Shown: positions 1-9,565, counted from the stretch's first letter. The stretch: 64,000 nt of DNA from Sutcliffiella horikoshii (GCF_019931755.1 NZ_CP082918.1:3638001-3702000); one strand, 5' to 3'. The notes: generated by a model not told the origin, from the letters alone. Translations and numbers: made by a program.

Positions 1-2334
1 TCCTTGCTCTTTCAATTCTTGTGTGGCTTCATTAACTGCATCCACTTCATCCGTAAATGTGATATCCTGGATGCCATCCGGGATAACCATGTTTAATGTA
101 GCAGTTGTGTTTACACCGATGAAACCGATTTGTTCTCCGCCAACTTCCAAAATTTCATATGGAGGCAAGAACGTTTCACCACTGTCTTTCCATACACAGT
201 TGGCACAAACATTCGGGAAGTTCATCCCTTCATAGCCTTCTGTACCTTTTCCTTCTGGATGGTCCCCACCGTTTACCATACGTAAGAACTCTGTTGTACC
301 TTCATCAAACTCATGGTTACCAACAGTACCGATGTCAAATCCAATTTCATTCATAATTTCTACAACAGGCTCGTCCTGAAGCAACGCTGCAACCGGAGAG
401 CTTCCACCAATCATATCACCTGCATGCATAATCAGTGTGTTAGGGTTCTGTTCTCTCCGGTCTTTTAAATACGCAGATACATAATCCATACGGCCTGCTG
501 CTGCAACACCATAATCTTCTGCCAAATCATACGTTTGATCTATTTTACCGTGTAAATCATTCATTCCTATAAGCTGGACAGATACAAGCTCTCCAGGATT
601 AGGTTCTTCTTCTCCACCGTCGTCCACCGGAGTGTAACCTGCTGCAATTGCATCTGCTTCATTCCAGAAGAATACACGTTTCTCAACAGGAACATCTTCC
701 CATTCTGTAGGTTGTACATATTCTTTTGTATCTGAGTTTCCAACTGGCTTTGTTAAAGGATTTCCTTCGTAGCGGGCACGGAAAAATGTCGGTAGCTCCA
801 ATAATGGATCTGCTGCATTCCAAATTCCTTTGCCAGCATCTTTCGCTTCTTTCACCGCAGTTTGGAATTCGTTGTACTCATTTTCCGGTCCAACCGGATG
901 GATAAAGTACGTTACCGCATATCCTTCTCTAACCATTTCAAGGTTCGTGTTCAGTCTATCTTCCTTGCGTAAAACTTGAGCTAGTAATCTACCATAGTTG
1001 TCAGTAGGCTCTTCGCCCACTTTCAGTATTACTTCATCCCCTGGTTGAAGGAGAGTCTGCATATAAGCAGTCGCTTCATTTCCTTTATCTTTTTGGTTCT
1101 GATCAAGATCATTTCTTACAGAATGATAGGTTTCCGGCGTATCAATATTCACATAACGTACGCTTTGGGAACCAAATAACGGAGAAGTAATACGGATCGT
1201 ATCGCCATCCGTTACACGCTCTACTACCGCCGGATATTCACCTGCTGCACTTGGTGGTTCAGGTTGCTCTTCAGCCAATACGATATCGGAAGCTTTTCTA
1301 GGCAAAATTTGATACGTATTGTATTGACTAAGGATAGCGGTAATCTCATACCATTTTCCTTCTTCTAATGCATCAATAGCATTAGTACCTTCCATAACAC
1401 GTAACGTTGTGGAGTTAAAATCACTGTCAGTCAATGTTACATTGTACCCGCCACCAGCCGGTGTAGATGGCTTGCTGGAAACATAACCTGTAACTGTAAC
1501 AAGCTGGCCCTCTAGAGGTTCAGCAACAGTTGCTGTTTGTAATTCTTCAATTGTAATTGGTGTTGGAGCTGGAAGTGCTTCGTTTTCAGCTAAAATTTCA
1601 ATGCCATTAGTGTTCGGCATAATTTCAAGCAAGCCGTTATATTCCGCTATCTTCCCTCTAACCTCTACCACTTGACCTTCTACTAGATTTGGAAAGCCTG
1701 ATAGACTATTAGAAAACAAATTGATTCCTGCTGTTTCATCTTGTATGTAAGTAGATAGTTTCCCACCGCCGATTGCTGCATTGTCTGCTGTGACAACACC
1801 TTGGACGATTACTTCTTGTCCTACATTTTTAGTTCGTGCTTCTTCTAGAGTGATAAGTTCTGGTTCTGCTGGAGGTTCAGGCTCTTGGCCGCCATCGATG
1901 ATGGTGTAATCAGTTGGGCTTCTTAGGCCTGGTACACTGAAGTATGCTGCTAATGAACCTGTAATTTGTATTTTTGCGTGGTGATTACCTGGATTATCAA
2001 CTAAATTTAATCCACTACGGATGGATCCGCTAGGTAGTTGAACAGGTAACATCTTGGAGAAGTCTGTTTCAGTTGGTGAATCTGCTATAGCTAAGTTTGT
2101 GGCAGTGGTAAATGGAGCATCTAAATCATAATTGGTTCCGGAAATCACCGTCCCCACTATATACCCCTCTACAGTCGCAGTCCCGCTATTATTAGCTATA
2201 GCTTGCTCGACTGTAATAGCAGTTGACTGCTCTTCTGCTGCATAAGTTGTCAAGTTCATAGCTGGCAAAAGATTAGAGAATGTTAATATGAAAGCTAATA
2301 GAATCATGACAACTCTTTTAGAATGATGTCGCAT
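1..2334 (-). CDS. yhcR: Secreted multidomain nuclease / 5'-nucleotidase, YhcR-like (3' end beyond window)
   Basis: The reading frame is open from an ATG at 2334 (SD AAAGGAGGA) to the window edge, 778 codons, so the C-terminus is missing. An N-terminal signal peptide (about residues 1-28) ends near TTYAAEEQ. Next come OB-fold/DUF6359-like modules (about 30-345), a staphylococcal-nuclease-like domain (about 365-500; VTDGDTIRI, NIDTPE, YGRLLAQV) and the start of a calcineurin-type 5'-nucleotidase domain (from about 580; MNDLHGKID, HAGDMIGGSSP, VGNHEFDEG). This order matches Bacillus YhcR, a wall-anchored sugar-nonspecific nuclease, so it probably degrades extracellular nucleic acids and dephosphorylates the nucleotides. 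The sortase motif expected at the C-terminus cannot be checked. Function is inferred from architecture. Confidence 0.88.
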   Translation of the reverse strand, partial: MRHHSKRVVMILLAFILTFSNLLPAMNLTTYAAEEQSTAITVEQAIANNSGTATVEGYIVGTVISGTNYDLDAPFTTATNLAIADSPTETDFSKMLPVQLPSGSIRSGLNLVDNPGNHHAKIQITGSLAAYFSVPGLRSPTDYTIIDGGQEPEPPAEPELITLEEARTKNVGQEVIVQGVVTADNAAIGGGKLSTYIQDETAGINLFSNSLSGFPNLVEGQVVEVRGKIAEYNGLLEIMPNTNGIEILAENEALPAPTPITIEELQTATVAEPLEGQLVTVTGYVSSKPSTPAGGGYNVTLTDSDFNSTTLRVMEGTNAIDALEEGKWYEITAILSQYNTYQILPRKASDIVLAEEQPEPPSAAGEYPAVVERVTDGDTIRITSPLFGSQSVRYVNIDTPETYHSVRNDLDQNQKDKGNEATAYMQTLLQPGDEVILKVGEEPTDNYGRLLAQVLRKEDRLNTNLEMVREGYAVTYFIHPVGPENEYNEFQTAVKEAKDAGKGIWNAADPLLELPTFFRARYEGNPLTKPVGNSDTKEYVQPTEWEDVPVEKRVFFWNEADAIAAGYTPVDDGGEEEPNPGELVSVQLIGMNDLHGKIDQTYDLAEDYGVAAAGRMDYVSAYLKDRREQNPNTLIMHAGDMIGGSSPVAALLQDEPVVEIMNEIGFDIGTVGNHEFDEGTTEFLRMVNGGDHPEGKGTEGYEGMNFPNVCANCVWKDSGETFLPPYEILEVGGEQIGFIGVNTTATLNMVIPDGIQDITFTDEVDAVNEATQELKEQG

Positions 2335-2594
2335 TTGTTTTCCTCCTTTATAATGGTTGGATGTCGTACTTTCCCAATATACTTGAGCTGTGTAAATGCA
2401 TTGTTGTCTGACGGTAAAGTAATTGTAAAAATTCTAACAACTCCAACTTTATTATGAAGTACAGACATCAAAGAGGACATACGACATATTAACCTAATTT
2501 GCTACACTTTATAGTTCAAAAGTTTTAAAAATAATCAGAATAATAGGCTTTTTGTCACATTGTGGTATATATTACTAAAAAATATATAAGAAAA

Positions 2595-2626
2595 ACCGTT
2601 TCCTAAGCAAAATCCTAGGAAACGGT
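2595..2626 (-). terminator. Intrinsic terminator of the lipoprotein gene
   Basis: An 11-bp perfect stem (2595-2605 with 2616-2626) is followed on the minus strand by a T run (2591-2595). It lies just past the stop codon of the lipoprotein gene. The rest of the 2335-2637 gap is AT-rich and holds the leader of the YhcR-like gene; I see no other gene in it. Confidence 0.85.
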
Positions 2627-2637
2627 CTTATCTATAA

Positions 2638-3915
2638 CTAATGATTTTTCAATTCCAGTACTTCTTTTTCAATCTCAACTGTTAGTGTATCTCCTTGTAA
2701 ATCCACTATTTGGAAGGTCAATGTTTTCGGAAAGTCTTTTACTTCTTTATAATCTTCCAATGCATCCTCTACCATTAATGTAATGGTGTTCTTTTCTGCA
2801 TCATGTTTCCACGAACCCATATAGGTCAAAGTTGTACCTGCTGTATAGTCGTTAATGGAATAGCTCGCGAACTCTTCTTCCTGCAGACTCAACCCATAAT
2901 ATACATCTTGGTCGGTGACAACACTCCATAATTCTTTTAATTCAGCAGGAACTTTTTCTGAACTATCTTTAGCGGTGTCAGCTTCCTCTGTTGAAGCCGA
3001 ATCTGGATTTGCAGTTCCTTCTTTTACATAATAGAATGTGTTTAACGTATCTACATCCAACAGCTGTAATGTGTCATCATGAAAAGCCTGAATGTCCATC
3101 GTCATGGTGCGCAGTCCTTCTCCATGTTCAAAGCTGAGAGTCTGACGGAGGTAATCATACGACCAGATACCTTCAATGCTTGGAGTGGACTCGCCATTTG
3201 CGTATCCCTCATAATTACCGTCTTCATATAGCTGAATTCCCATTTGGAAGGTACCATCTTCCTGATACGTGCCCCACTTTCCAACGAGCTCGTTTCCATC
3301 TTCTGAAACATTCAAGAGGACACTGTCACGATCGATTCCCGCATTTTTATCTAAGTCTTTAAGATCTTGAGTAGTAATGGTTCCATCTCCCACGGGATAA
3401 GCATACGTCAGCGACAGCAAAGCATTCGCACGACTGAGCAACAGCTCTCCCTTTTCCACATTTTCTGCACCTGTATTGATATGTGTGAGATCCTCCTTGC
3501 TTAGCGCCTCCCTCATGATGCCCAGATACACTTGAAATTCTACCATCGCTTCCTCATACACCTGATCCGCATCCGCATAGACTTCAGGAGGTTCCAACGC
3601 CACCAACTCTCTTGTTAAAAGCTCCATGCTATCAATCTCTTCATAGAGTGCATCCAGCATTTCTTGATCGATTGTTTCCGCTTCTTGTAAATCCTTTAGC
3701 GTCTGACCAAGCTTTTCATAAAACGCTTTAGTCTTATCAAGAACCTCCACCTCATACTCTTCCTTGCTTACCGGGTTAACTTCCACATTCGCTTCCGCTA
3801 CTCCCTGTTTATATCCGTTTTCAAATCCTTCTTTAAAATCAGCCACTGCCTGACAACCCGTAAGTGTAAATGTTAGTATCCCAATTCCAACAACCCTTCC
3901 AATTTTCACTCTCAA
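2638..3915 (-). CDS. Putative lipoprotein of unknown function
   Basis: I do not recognise the family. The likely start is a TTG at 3915: GGAGG lies 8 nt upstream, and this start gives a compact lipoprotein signal peptide (MRVKIGRVVGIGILTFTLTGC, lipobox LTGC). An upstream in-frame ATG at 3928-3930 has no SD. The protein (425 aa) has a helical, acidic N-terminal half rich in Glu and Leu (about residues 30-190) and a beta-rich C-terminal half with two similar-looking segments (GKWGTYQEDGTFQMGIQLYE and MGSWKHDAEKNTITL). It is probably anchored on the outer face of the membrane. It stands alone with its own terminator. Confidence 0.75.
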   Translation of the reverse strand: MRVKIGRVVGIGILTFTLTGCQAVADFKEGFENGYKQGVAEANVEVNPVSKEEYEVEVLDKTKAFYEKLGQTLKDLQEAETIDQEMLDALYEEIDSMELLTRELVALEPPEVYADADQVYEEAMVEFQVYLGIMREALSKEDLTHINTGAENVEKGELLLSRANALLSLTYAYPVGDGTITTQDLKDLDKNAGIDRDSVLLNVSEDGNELVGKWGTYQEDGTFQMGIQLYEDGNYEGYANGESTPSIEGIWSYDYLRQTLSFEHGEGLRTMTMDIQAFHDDTLQLLDVDTLNTFYYVKEGTANPDSASTEEADTAKDSSEKVPAELKELWSVVTDQDVYYGLSLQEEEFASYSINDYTAGTTLTYMGSWKHDAEKNTITLMVEDALEDYKEVKDFPKTLTFQIVDLQGDTLTVEIEKEVLELKNH

Positions 3916-3993
3916 CCATTGTTCCTCCATCTCATTTTTTAATATCTAGTTTCACCCTTTCCCTTTTTCCATTAAATAGAAACTTATCCAATT

Positions 3994-4019
3994 AAAAAAA
4001 GCACACAATAAGTGCGCTT
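3994..4019 (-). terminator. Terminator after the SDR gene
   Basis: On the minus strand AAGCGCAC pairs with GTGTGCTT across a 5-nt loop and is followed by seven Ts. It sits directly after the stop codon of the SDR gene at 4021. Confidence 0.75.
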
Positions 4020-4020
4020 C

Positions 4021-4779
4021 TTAGAGAAATTCTTTTATATCATAGACTCTTCCGTTTTCAACCGTACTTGAAGATATTAGATTTATCATTTTCTCAGCCA
4101 CAAACGACGGACTTCTTAATTGACCCTCTTCATGATAGTTTTTGAATGTCTCCAAATTGCTGAAGTCCTTTTCATCTGAGCTGCGAATGACTCCTTGCAT
4201 GTCCGTATCCATAATTCCCGGTGAAAAAGAAAGAATGGTTGTCGGATGTGCAGCTTGACTTTGCTCTAATCCTATCGATTTCGTAAACATATCAAGTCCC
4301 GCCTTTGTCGTGCAGTAAGTGTTCCAGCCGTGAATCGGGCGGTTGGCAGCACCGGAGCTAATATTGACGATTACCTTTTTGCAACTCCATTCCTCCGTAA
4401 GCCGGATAAATTCGTTGGTCATCAGCATCGGTGTGAGGAGATTAAGGTGAACTGCCTTCGTCATGGAGGCCTCATCCGCTTTCCCCGCAGGCTTAATTGG
4501 ATCGACCATTCCGGCGTTGTTGATCAAATAAACACCTTCTGCTTGACCGTCTTTCTCTATTTTAGATAGAAGATATTGCACAATTCCCGTTACTCGTTCA
4601 TGCTTGCTTAAATCCTCTTGTAAAAACGTGAATTCCGCTCCACTCTCTTTTGCAGCGAGTTCCAAGTCCTTATTTTCACTTCTGGCAATACAAATCAGAT
4701 GATGGTTTTCTTTTAACAGTAATTTTACTGTGGCCTCTCCAAGTCCTTTGGAAGAGCCTGTTACGATAAAATAGTTCAT
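4021..4779 (-). CDS. yueD: Short-chain dehydrogenase, benzil reductase-like (YueD type)
   Basis: A 252-aa NAD(P)-dependent Rossmann-fold oxidoreductase. TGSSKGLGE (residues 7-15) is the TGxxxGxG nucleotide-binding motif, NNAG is at 87-90, and Ser141/142, Tyr155 and Lys159 form the catalytic set. The sequence resembles the Bacillus (S)-benzoin-forming benzil reductase / YueD group, which reduces diketones in the cytosol; the physiological substrate is unknown. It ends at its own terminator and lies 15 bp downstream of the M50 peptidase gene, so the two may be cotranscribed. Confidence 0.85.
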   Translation of the reverse strand: MNYFIVTGSSKGLGEATVKLLLKENHHLICIARSENKDLELAAKESGAEFTFLQEDLSKHERVTGIVQYLLSKIEKDGQAEGVYLINNAGMVDPIKPAGKADEASMTKAVHLNLLTPMLMTNEFIRLTEEWSCKKVIVNISSGAANRPIHGWNTYCTTKAGLDMFTKSIGLEQSQAAHPTTILSFSPGIMDTDMQGVIRSSDEKDFSNLETFKNYHEEGQLRSPSFVAEKMINLISSSTVENGRVYDIKEFL

Positions 4780-4794
4780 TATTACACTCCCAAT

Positions 4795-5250
4795 CTATCT
4801 GTTTTTTACTAGTTTGATGAGCGAAGACGCAACCTGCCAGCCATCCGAACATTTTTCTCCCAATTTAAATGGAATAAGATTGACGATGCCAATCCAGAGG
4901 CTGAAATAAACGAACAAGGCAGAAAAGGAAAACTGAAAGGGGGTCCAAAAAGGTAGAACAAGTAGGATTGATAATATGTTAAAGAGTGGACCACCAATGG
5001 AAATCCAGGCAATTTCTTTATGGGATAACTCCCTTGTCAGATCATTGCTGGAGTATCCTCCTAAAAAAGGTATAATGTTAATCCTTATCTGTGTACCCTT
5101 TAGATTAAAGTCCGCAATCTTTGGACCTATGCCAATCCCGATCTCCGTTTTTTTCACCTTATGAAGTTTTGCCATACTCACATGGCCAGCCTCGTGAATC
5201 AGGTGGACAAGTGGTACGACAACGTAGAAAAACATCAATGTATCAAGCAT
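4795..5250 (-). CDS. Small M50-family membrane metalloprotease-like protein
   Basis: 151 aa with several hydrophobic segments. HLIHEAGHVSMAKLHK near residue 17 carries the HExxH zinc motif inside a membrane helix, as in site-2-protease/M50 proteins. The second hallmark of the family (an Asp in a C-terminal membrane motif) is not obvious; SDGW near residue 136 may stand in for it. No PDZ domain is present. Substrate unknown. The gene is followed by the SDR gene with a 15-bp gap. Confidence 0.7.
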   Translation of the reverse strand: MLDTLMFFYVVVPLVHLIHEAGHVSMAKLHKVKKTEIGIGIGPKIADFNLKGTQIRINIIPFLGGYSSNDLTRELSHKEIAWISIGGPLFNILSILLVLPFWTPFQFSFSALFVYFSLWIGIVNLIPFKLGEKCSDGWQVASSLIKLVKNR

Positions 5251-5327
5251 ACCAAAGCAACCTTCTTTTTAAGTCGTTGGTTTTATTATACATGAGCAAC
5301 CAGCTGTATTGGAGGAATTTGGTGTAG

Positions 5328-5368
5328 AAAAAAAACTCCTGTAGGGGTCAGACCCCTACAGGAGTTTT
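5328..5368 (-). terminator. Strong terminator of the sulfur operon, containing the GGGGTCAGACCCC palindrome
   Basis: A long perfect hairpin (AACTCCTGTAGGGGTC with its complement, about 5334-5366) has As on the left and Ts on the right, so it could stop transcripts from both sides. It lies downstream of the TauE gene, which ends at 5404. Its tip, AGGGGTCAGACCCCT, recurs at 6242 and 6315. Confidence 0.85.
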
Positions 5369-5403
5369 CATTTTAGTCTCGAATACACTAATGTTATACC
5401 TTA

Positions 5404-6186
5404 TTAGATTATATCCAACCAGATTTTTATGGTAGTTGCTAAAATCAATAATGCCAAAATCCATTGCAACACTTTCGTATTTAACTTCTGTCCAAGTTTT
5501 GCGCCAATTGGGGCCGCGATGATGCTGGCGATGACCATAACGATTGCTGGTACCAATAGCACCTGGCCTGTCGTAATCTTCCCGACGGTACTACCGATAG
5601 AGGAGATAAATGTGATTGCAAGTGAAGTCGCTATCGTCATACGTGTTGGGATTTTTAATACAACAAGCATGATTGGTACGAGCAAGAATGCCCCTGCCGC
5701 TCCGACAATACCGGAGCCGATACCAACGATGAACGCTAGGACAGCAGCAAGCGCCTTATTAAAGGTAACTTGATCTAACGGTATGTCATCAATACCTTTT
5801 TTAGGAACGAACATCATAATAACAGCTATAAGTGCAAGAATACCGTAAACCATGTTAATACCTTCCGCGCTCATAAGGCGGGATCCATATCCTCCAATAA
5901 AACTACCAATCAGGATACTTATTCCCATATAAATGATAAGATCTTTATTTAAATAGCCGCCTTTGCGGTAGGCCCATACACCTGAGATGGTTGCGAAAAA
6001 CACCTGAACCGCACTGACACCTGACACCTCATGAGCCGTGAGCGCAGTAAGACCAAGCATCGGTGGAATATACAAAAGCATTGGATACTTAATAATCGAA
6101 CCACCAATACCAACCATCCCCGACACAAACGATCCTATGAAACCTATCGCAAACAAAGCTACAAGCCACATAATATCAAATTCCAT
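5404..6186 (-). CDS. yrkJ: Sulfite exporter TauE/SafE family membrane protein (YrkJ-like)
   Basis: About 260 aa with roughly eight membrane helices and the family pattern [15 protein letters not shown] near the N-terminus, repeated as [16 protein letters not shown] in the second half. It probably exports a sulfur oxyanion such as sulfite or thiosulfate made by the operon. The start at 6186 is preferred because AAGGAGGG lies 7 nt upstream; an earlier in-frame ATG at 6204 would put the SD inside the coding sequence. It is the last gene of the sulfur operon, behind a 158-bp gap filled with palindromic repeats. Confidence 0.88.
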   Translation of the reverse strand: MEFDIMWLVALFAIGFIGSFVSGMVGIGGSIIKYPMLLYIPPMLGLTALTAHEVSGVSAVQVFFATISGVWAYRKGGYLNKDLIIYMGISILIGSFIGGYGSRLMSAEGINMVYGILALIAVIMMFVPKKGIDDIPLDQVTFNKALAAVLAFIVGIGSGIVGAAGAFLLVPIMLVVLKIPTRMTIATSLAITFISSIGSTVGKITTGQVLLVPAIVMVIASIIAAPIGAKLGQKLNTKVLQWILALLILATTIKIWLDII

Positions 6187-6205
6187 AAAGCATCCCTCCT
6201 TCAAG

Positions 6206-6330
6206 GTTGAGGGGGTTTCGACACGAATGCCAAAACTCCTAGAGGGGTCTGACCCCTCATCTAAACTTTTTTAAATATTGATCCGCCCTTCGACACGAAG
6301 GGCGGAATTCCTTTGAGGGTCTGACCCCTC
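6206..6330. repeat. Two tandem palindrome-bearing repeats between the TauE and MBL genes
   Basis: Two related units carry CGACACGAA, then an AACTCC/AATTCC-like stretch, then GAGGGGTCTGACCCCTC (6242-6258) or GAGGGTCTGACCCCTC (6315-6330). A third copy of the core forms the tip of the terminator at 5345-5359. These are probably extragenic palindromes that fold in the operon mRNA. Confidence 0.6.
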
Positions 6331-6344
6331 TTCACAAATATTTT

Positions 6345-7472
6345 TTATCCGTGCACCGCGCAACGGTTTGGACCGATTTCCATGTCGCGTTGTTCGTCTT
6401 CGGTTGGGTTGATTTTGCCCATGTTTAGTTGGCGGATTTCTTGGTATGCGTTTGGTTGTGGTGGCAGGTTTTCGGAAACGAGTTTGCGGAATTCCGCTTC
6501 GTCTTCGATGTTTAGGCCTGCATTGTTTTCAAACAAATCGCCTAGACGTGCTGCCACTAGGCCACCTTCGCCTACTTCGGACATTGTACCGAAGTGAGCC
6601 GGCAATACCATTAGATCCTCAGACAACTCTTTGTAACGAGAATAAAGTGTTTCGCGTAAATCTGCTACCCAGTCTTCCGCTTTTCCTGCTAGGTCAGGTC
6701 GACCAATGGATTCTACGAACAAGATGTCACCACTTAACAAGAAACGGTTATCCACGACGAAAGATGTACTTCCGATTGTGTGACCCGGAGAGTAGATCGC
6801 TTGCACAGCAACCTTCGTTGTACCAACGGTGATTTCCACTCCGTCTTCAAGAGCTGCGTAATCAAACGTTACTTCTTCTGCATCCTTTGGAGGTAACCAG
6901 TACGTTGCATTTGTTGCTTCACGAAGCATGCGTCCACCTGAAATGTGGTCGGCATGCAAGTGTGTGTCCGCCACATGTACCACTTTCAAACCTTTCGCTT
7001 CAGCAAATGAAATGTACTGATCCACCATACGTGTGGAGTCAATGATCATCGCAGAACCATCAGATTCAACTAGGTAACTTAAGCAGCCTTTTCCGATACG
7101 AACGAACTGCCACAGCGTACCGCCATCCGTTAAATCTGCCACCTTAACTGGCTCCAAGTACTCACTCCAAGCTTTCATTCCACCTTGCAAGTAAGAAACA
7201 TTTTTCACGCCAGCTTCTACTAGCATTTCCCCAACAAAGATAGAAGAACCCTCTTTCGCACATACAACTAACACATTTTCAGATGGAATTTGGTCTAAGA
7301 TTTCTTCTACCCCATCCATCAACTCAAAGTAAGGTACATTCTTATGCTCAACAGATGCGCCTTCAATTTTCCAATCAGCAAATGCATCTTCGTTTCGCAC
7401 ATCTAAAATAAATAATGATTCATTAGCCAAAATCTTTTTCGTTACATCTTTTGCAGTCATTGCGTTTAACAT
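6345..7472 (-). CDS. yrkH: Rhodanese–metallo-beta-lactamase fusion, probable persulfide dioxygenase (YrkH-like)
   Basis: 375 aa in two domains. A rhodanese-like domain (about 1-110) has Cys71 in VVCAKEG as the candidate sulfur-carrying residue. An MBL-fold domain (about 115-345) has the metal motif HxHxDH (His171, His173, Asp175, His176) and later SPGHTIGS and [10 protein letters not shown] proteins of this kind oxidise glutathione or low-molecular-weight thiol persulfides to sulfite. The domain order is the reverse of staphylococcal CstB as I recall it, and matches YrkH. It lies between the TusA-rhodanese gene and the TauE exporter gene, which fits sulfite production followed by export. Confidence 0.88.
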   Translation of the reverse strand: MLNAMTAKDVTKKILANESLFILDVRNEDAFADWKIEGASVEHKNVPYFELMDGVEEILDQIPSENVLVVCAKEGSSIFVGEMLVEAGVKNVSYLQGGMKAWSEYLEPVKVADLTDGGTLWQFVRIGKGCLSYLVESDGSAMIIDSTRMVDQYISFAEAKGLKVVHVADTHLHADHISGGRMLREATNATYWLPPKDAEEVTFDYAALEDGVEITVGTTKVAVQAIYSPGHTIGSTSFVVDNRFLLSGDILFVESIGRPDLAGKAEDWVADLRETLYSRYKELSEDLMVLPAHFGTMSEVGEGGLVAARLGDLFENNAGLNIEDEAEFRKLVSENLPPQPNAYQEIRQLNMGKINPTEDEQRDMEIGPNRCAVHG

Positions 7473-7479
7473 GAATAAA

Positions 7480-7493
7480 TACCCCCTATGGTA
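7480..7493. promoter_or_regulatory. CstR-type operator-like palindrome in front of the MBL gene
   Basis: TACCCCCTATGGTA matches the TACCCC-N-GGGGTA palindromes found upstream of the operon. It overlaps the SD region of the MBL gene, so binding there could act as a roadblock or control an internal promoter. One half is degenerate. Confidence 0.5.
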
Positions 7494-7520
7494 TAATTTA
7501 TTTTAAAAAAATTTATAGTT

Positions 7521-8072
7521 TTAAGCTGTAGGACCTTCCCACTTGCTCATTCCTGGAACAACATTTTTCACATTCGTAAAACATAGTTCTGTTAATTTCT
7601 GAGCTGCCATATCACTGCGGCTTCCTGTACGGCAAATAACATATGTTTCTTTTTCTTTGTCTAATTCAGCAATTCCGCCTTCTAAGTCACCTAATGGAAC
7701 GGAAACTGCACCAGGAATGTGTCCGAATGCATACTCGGCTGGTTCACGGACATCCAATACAGTAATGCCTGCTTCTAATTTTGCAGCCAACTCTTCGTTT
7801 GTAACTACATGAGGATAGTTTTGTTCTTCTTTTTCCTCTTCTGATCTTGCTTTACGGATATAATGTTTCAGTACATCGCCTTCTTCAAGCGTTCCTAAAT
7901 ATTGATGGCCGATTTTATCTGCCCATGCTTTAATATCCGCCTTTGAACCTTTATCTGTTGCTAATACTTCCAATACTTCTCCAGATTCAATCTGGTCGAT
8001 CGCCTTTTTCGTACGCACGATCGGCATAGGACATGCCAACCCTTTTGCATCTACAGTCAAGTTTACATTCAT
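7521..8072 (-). CDS. yrkF: TusA–rhodanese fusion protein (YrkF-like)
   Basis: 183 aa. The N-terminal TusA-like sulfur carrier domain (1-75) has the CPxP motif at Cys14 (GLACPMPIVR). The C-terminal rhodanese domain (about 88-183) has its active-site Cys147 in CRTGSRS. The fusion should pass persulfide sulfur from the rhodanese to the carrier site. It sits third from the end of the operon, between a single-domain rhodanese and the MBL enzyme. Confidence 0.9.
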   Translation of the reverse strand: MNVNLTVDAKGLACPMPIVRTKKAIDQIESGEVLEVLATDKGSKADIKAWADKIGHQYLGTLEEGDVLKHYIRKARSEEEKEEQNYPHVVTNEELAAKLEAGITVLDVREPAEYAFGHIPGAVSVPLGDLEGGIAELDKEKETYVICRTGSRSDMAAQKLTELCFTNVKNVVPGMSKWEGPTA

Positions 8073-8103
8073 CAGTAGGTCATCTCCTTTTATGAAAATA
8101 ATG

Positions 8104-8400
8104 TTATTCTACGTTACCTTCCCACTCGAGCATTCCGCCAACCATATTGATGACGTCAAAACCTTGGGCTGCCAAGAACATAGAGGCCTTCCCACTTCTT
8201 CCACCTGAACGGCAGACCATGAAATGTGTTTTAGACTTATCGATATCTTGCGTGCGGAACTCCAATAAACTTAACGGGATGTTCACCGCTTGTGGGATCT
8301 TCCCTGCAGCCACTTCCTCTGCTTCACGTACATCAATAATAGATACCTGCTCGCCAGCAGCAAGCTTTGCTTCTAATTCCTGTGGTGTAATCTCTTTCAT
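8104..8400 (-). CDS. Single-domain rhodanese-like sulfurtransferase
   Basis: 98 aa, one complete rhodanese domain. Asp and Arg of IIDVREAEE and the active-site loop CRSGGRS (Cys63) are present. It is cytosolic, with no signal or membrane segment. It probably transfers sulfane sulfur to one of the TusA carriers encoded next to it. Confidence 0.88.
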   Translation of the reverse strand: MKEITPQELEAKLAAGEQVSIIDVREAEEVAAGKIPQAVNIPLSLLEFRTQDIDKSKTHFMVCRSGGRSGKASMFLAAQGFDVINMVGGMLEWEGNVE

Positions 8401-8427
8401 GTTTGACAGCTCCTTTTCTATTTAAAA

Positions 8428-8784
8428 TTACCAGGCATTCATGCCACCTTTTACATTTGCAAGCTTTGTGAATCCTGCTTTTTTCAATTGTTTCACGGCT
8501 GCATTGCTGCGCATACCGCTTTGACAAATCACAATAGTCTCTTTGTCTTTAGAAAGTTTATTCATGTTGTTTCCAATGGTGTTCAAAGGGATATTCTGAA
8601 ACTGTCGAATGTGATTCCCTTTGTATTCCATTGGTGTACGAACATCAATGAATTGTTTGTTCTTGTCGTTTAATTCCTGTTTCAAATCAGCCGTTGTTAT
8701 CTGACGTACTCCGGCAGTCGGTTTCATTCTGCTGATCAGAAAAACCACTGCCAGCCCCATTAAAATATAAGGAAGAAACTCCAT
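8428..8784 (-). CDS. Membrane-anchored rhodanese-like protein
   Basis: 118 aa. An N-terminal hydrophobic helix (about residues 3-19) is followed by a rhodanese domain with FIDVRTPMEY and the catalytic loop CQSGMRS (Cys87). The anchor would place the sulfurtransferase at the inner face of the membrane. It lies 14 bp after the DsrE-like gene. Confidence 0.87.
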   Translation of the reverse strand: MEFLPYILMGLAVVFLISRMKPTAGVRQITTADLKQELNDKNKQFIDVRTPMEYKGNHIRQFQNIPLNTIGNNMNKLSKDKETIVICQSGMRSNAAVKQLKKAGFTKLANVKGGMNAW

Positions 8785-8798
8785 CTAGCCACACCCCT

Positions 8799-9275
8799 TT
8801 AGATGAATAAGTTCACATTACCTTCAGAAGCATCGCCTAAATATGCGCCAACCCCTGCGTACTCGATTCCGTCAATCATCTCTTCGTGCTTCAAGCCAAG
8901 TAAGTCCACTGTCATTTGGCAGCCAACAAGTTTAACATCTTGCTCTTTCGCCATTTCAATCAAGCTCGGTAAAGACTGCACATTATGCTTTTTCATGATG
9001 CCTTTAATCATTTTCGGACCCATGCCGGCCATGTTCATCGTAGATAATGGCAACTTGTTAGCTCCGCGTGGCATCATTTTGCCGAACATTTTTTCAATAA
9101 AGTTTTTCTTAACTGGAACAAGCTCCTCTTTACGAAGTGCATTCAAGCCCCAGAATGTGTGGAAAATCGTTACTTCGTGATCATAAGCTGCAGCACCGTT
9201 AGCAATAATATAAGCTGCCATCGCTTTGTCATAGTCACCGCTGAAAAGTACAATCGTTGTTTTTTTCTTTTCCAT
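8799..9275 (-). CDS. yrkE: DsrE/DsrF-like sulfur relay protein (YrkE-like)
   Basis: 158 aa of DsrE/DsrF/DrsH-like fold. Near the C-terminal third, VKLVGCQMTVDLLG places a conserved Cys at 119, the position that carries persulfide in this family. A flexible Met/Lys-rich insert (about 57-95) is typical of the longer DsrE2-like members. It is the second gene of the sulfur operon, after the small TusA. Confidence 0.85.
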   Translation of the reverse strand: MEKKKTTIVLFSGDYDKAMAAYIIANGAAAYDHEVTIFHTFWGLNALRKEELVPVKKNFIEKMFGKMMPRGANKLPLSTMNMAGMGPKMIKGIMKKHNVQSLPSLIEMAKEQDVKLVGCQMTVDLLGLKHEEMIDGIEYAGVGAYLGDASEGNVNLFI

Positions 9276-9315
9276 GATAAGATCCTCTCCCTTTGTTTTT
9301 TTGTTTTATTTGTCG

Positions 9316-9543
9316 TTACGCTTTTTTAATATAGAAAGTAAATACGTCGTTTTCTTCTTTCATGTCTAATAGCACGTTTCCAGTTGCTTTGCACCATGCA
9401 GTAAGGTCAGTCTTCGCACCCTTGTCTGTAGAGATAACCTCTAGAATCTCACCGCTGTTCACTTCATTTAAAGCTTTCTTCGTTTTCACCAATGGCATTG
9501 GGCAAGCTAATCCTTTTGCGTCTAATACTTTGTTTACATTCAT
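9316..9543 (-). CDS. yrkI: TusA-family sulfur carrier (YrkI-like), first gene of the operon
   Basis: 75 aa, a stand-alone TusA-like protein with GLACPMPLVKTKKAL; Cys14 of the CPxP motif carries the persulfide. Its N-terminus closely resembles that of the TusA domain of the fusion gene at 7521, so the two are probably paralogues. It is preceded by a strong SD and by the operator array at 9566-9764. Confidence 0.9.
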   Translation of the reverse strand: MNVNKVLDAKGLACPMPLVKTKKALNEVNSGEILEVISTDKGAKTDLTAWCKATGNVLLDMKEENDVFTFYIKKA

Positions 9544-9565
9544 GTTTTATTCCTCCTATTTTTGT

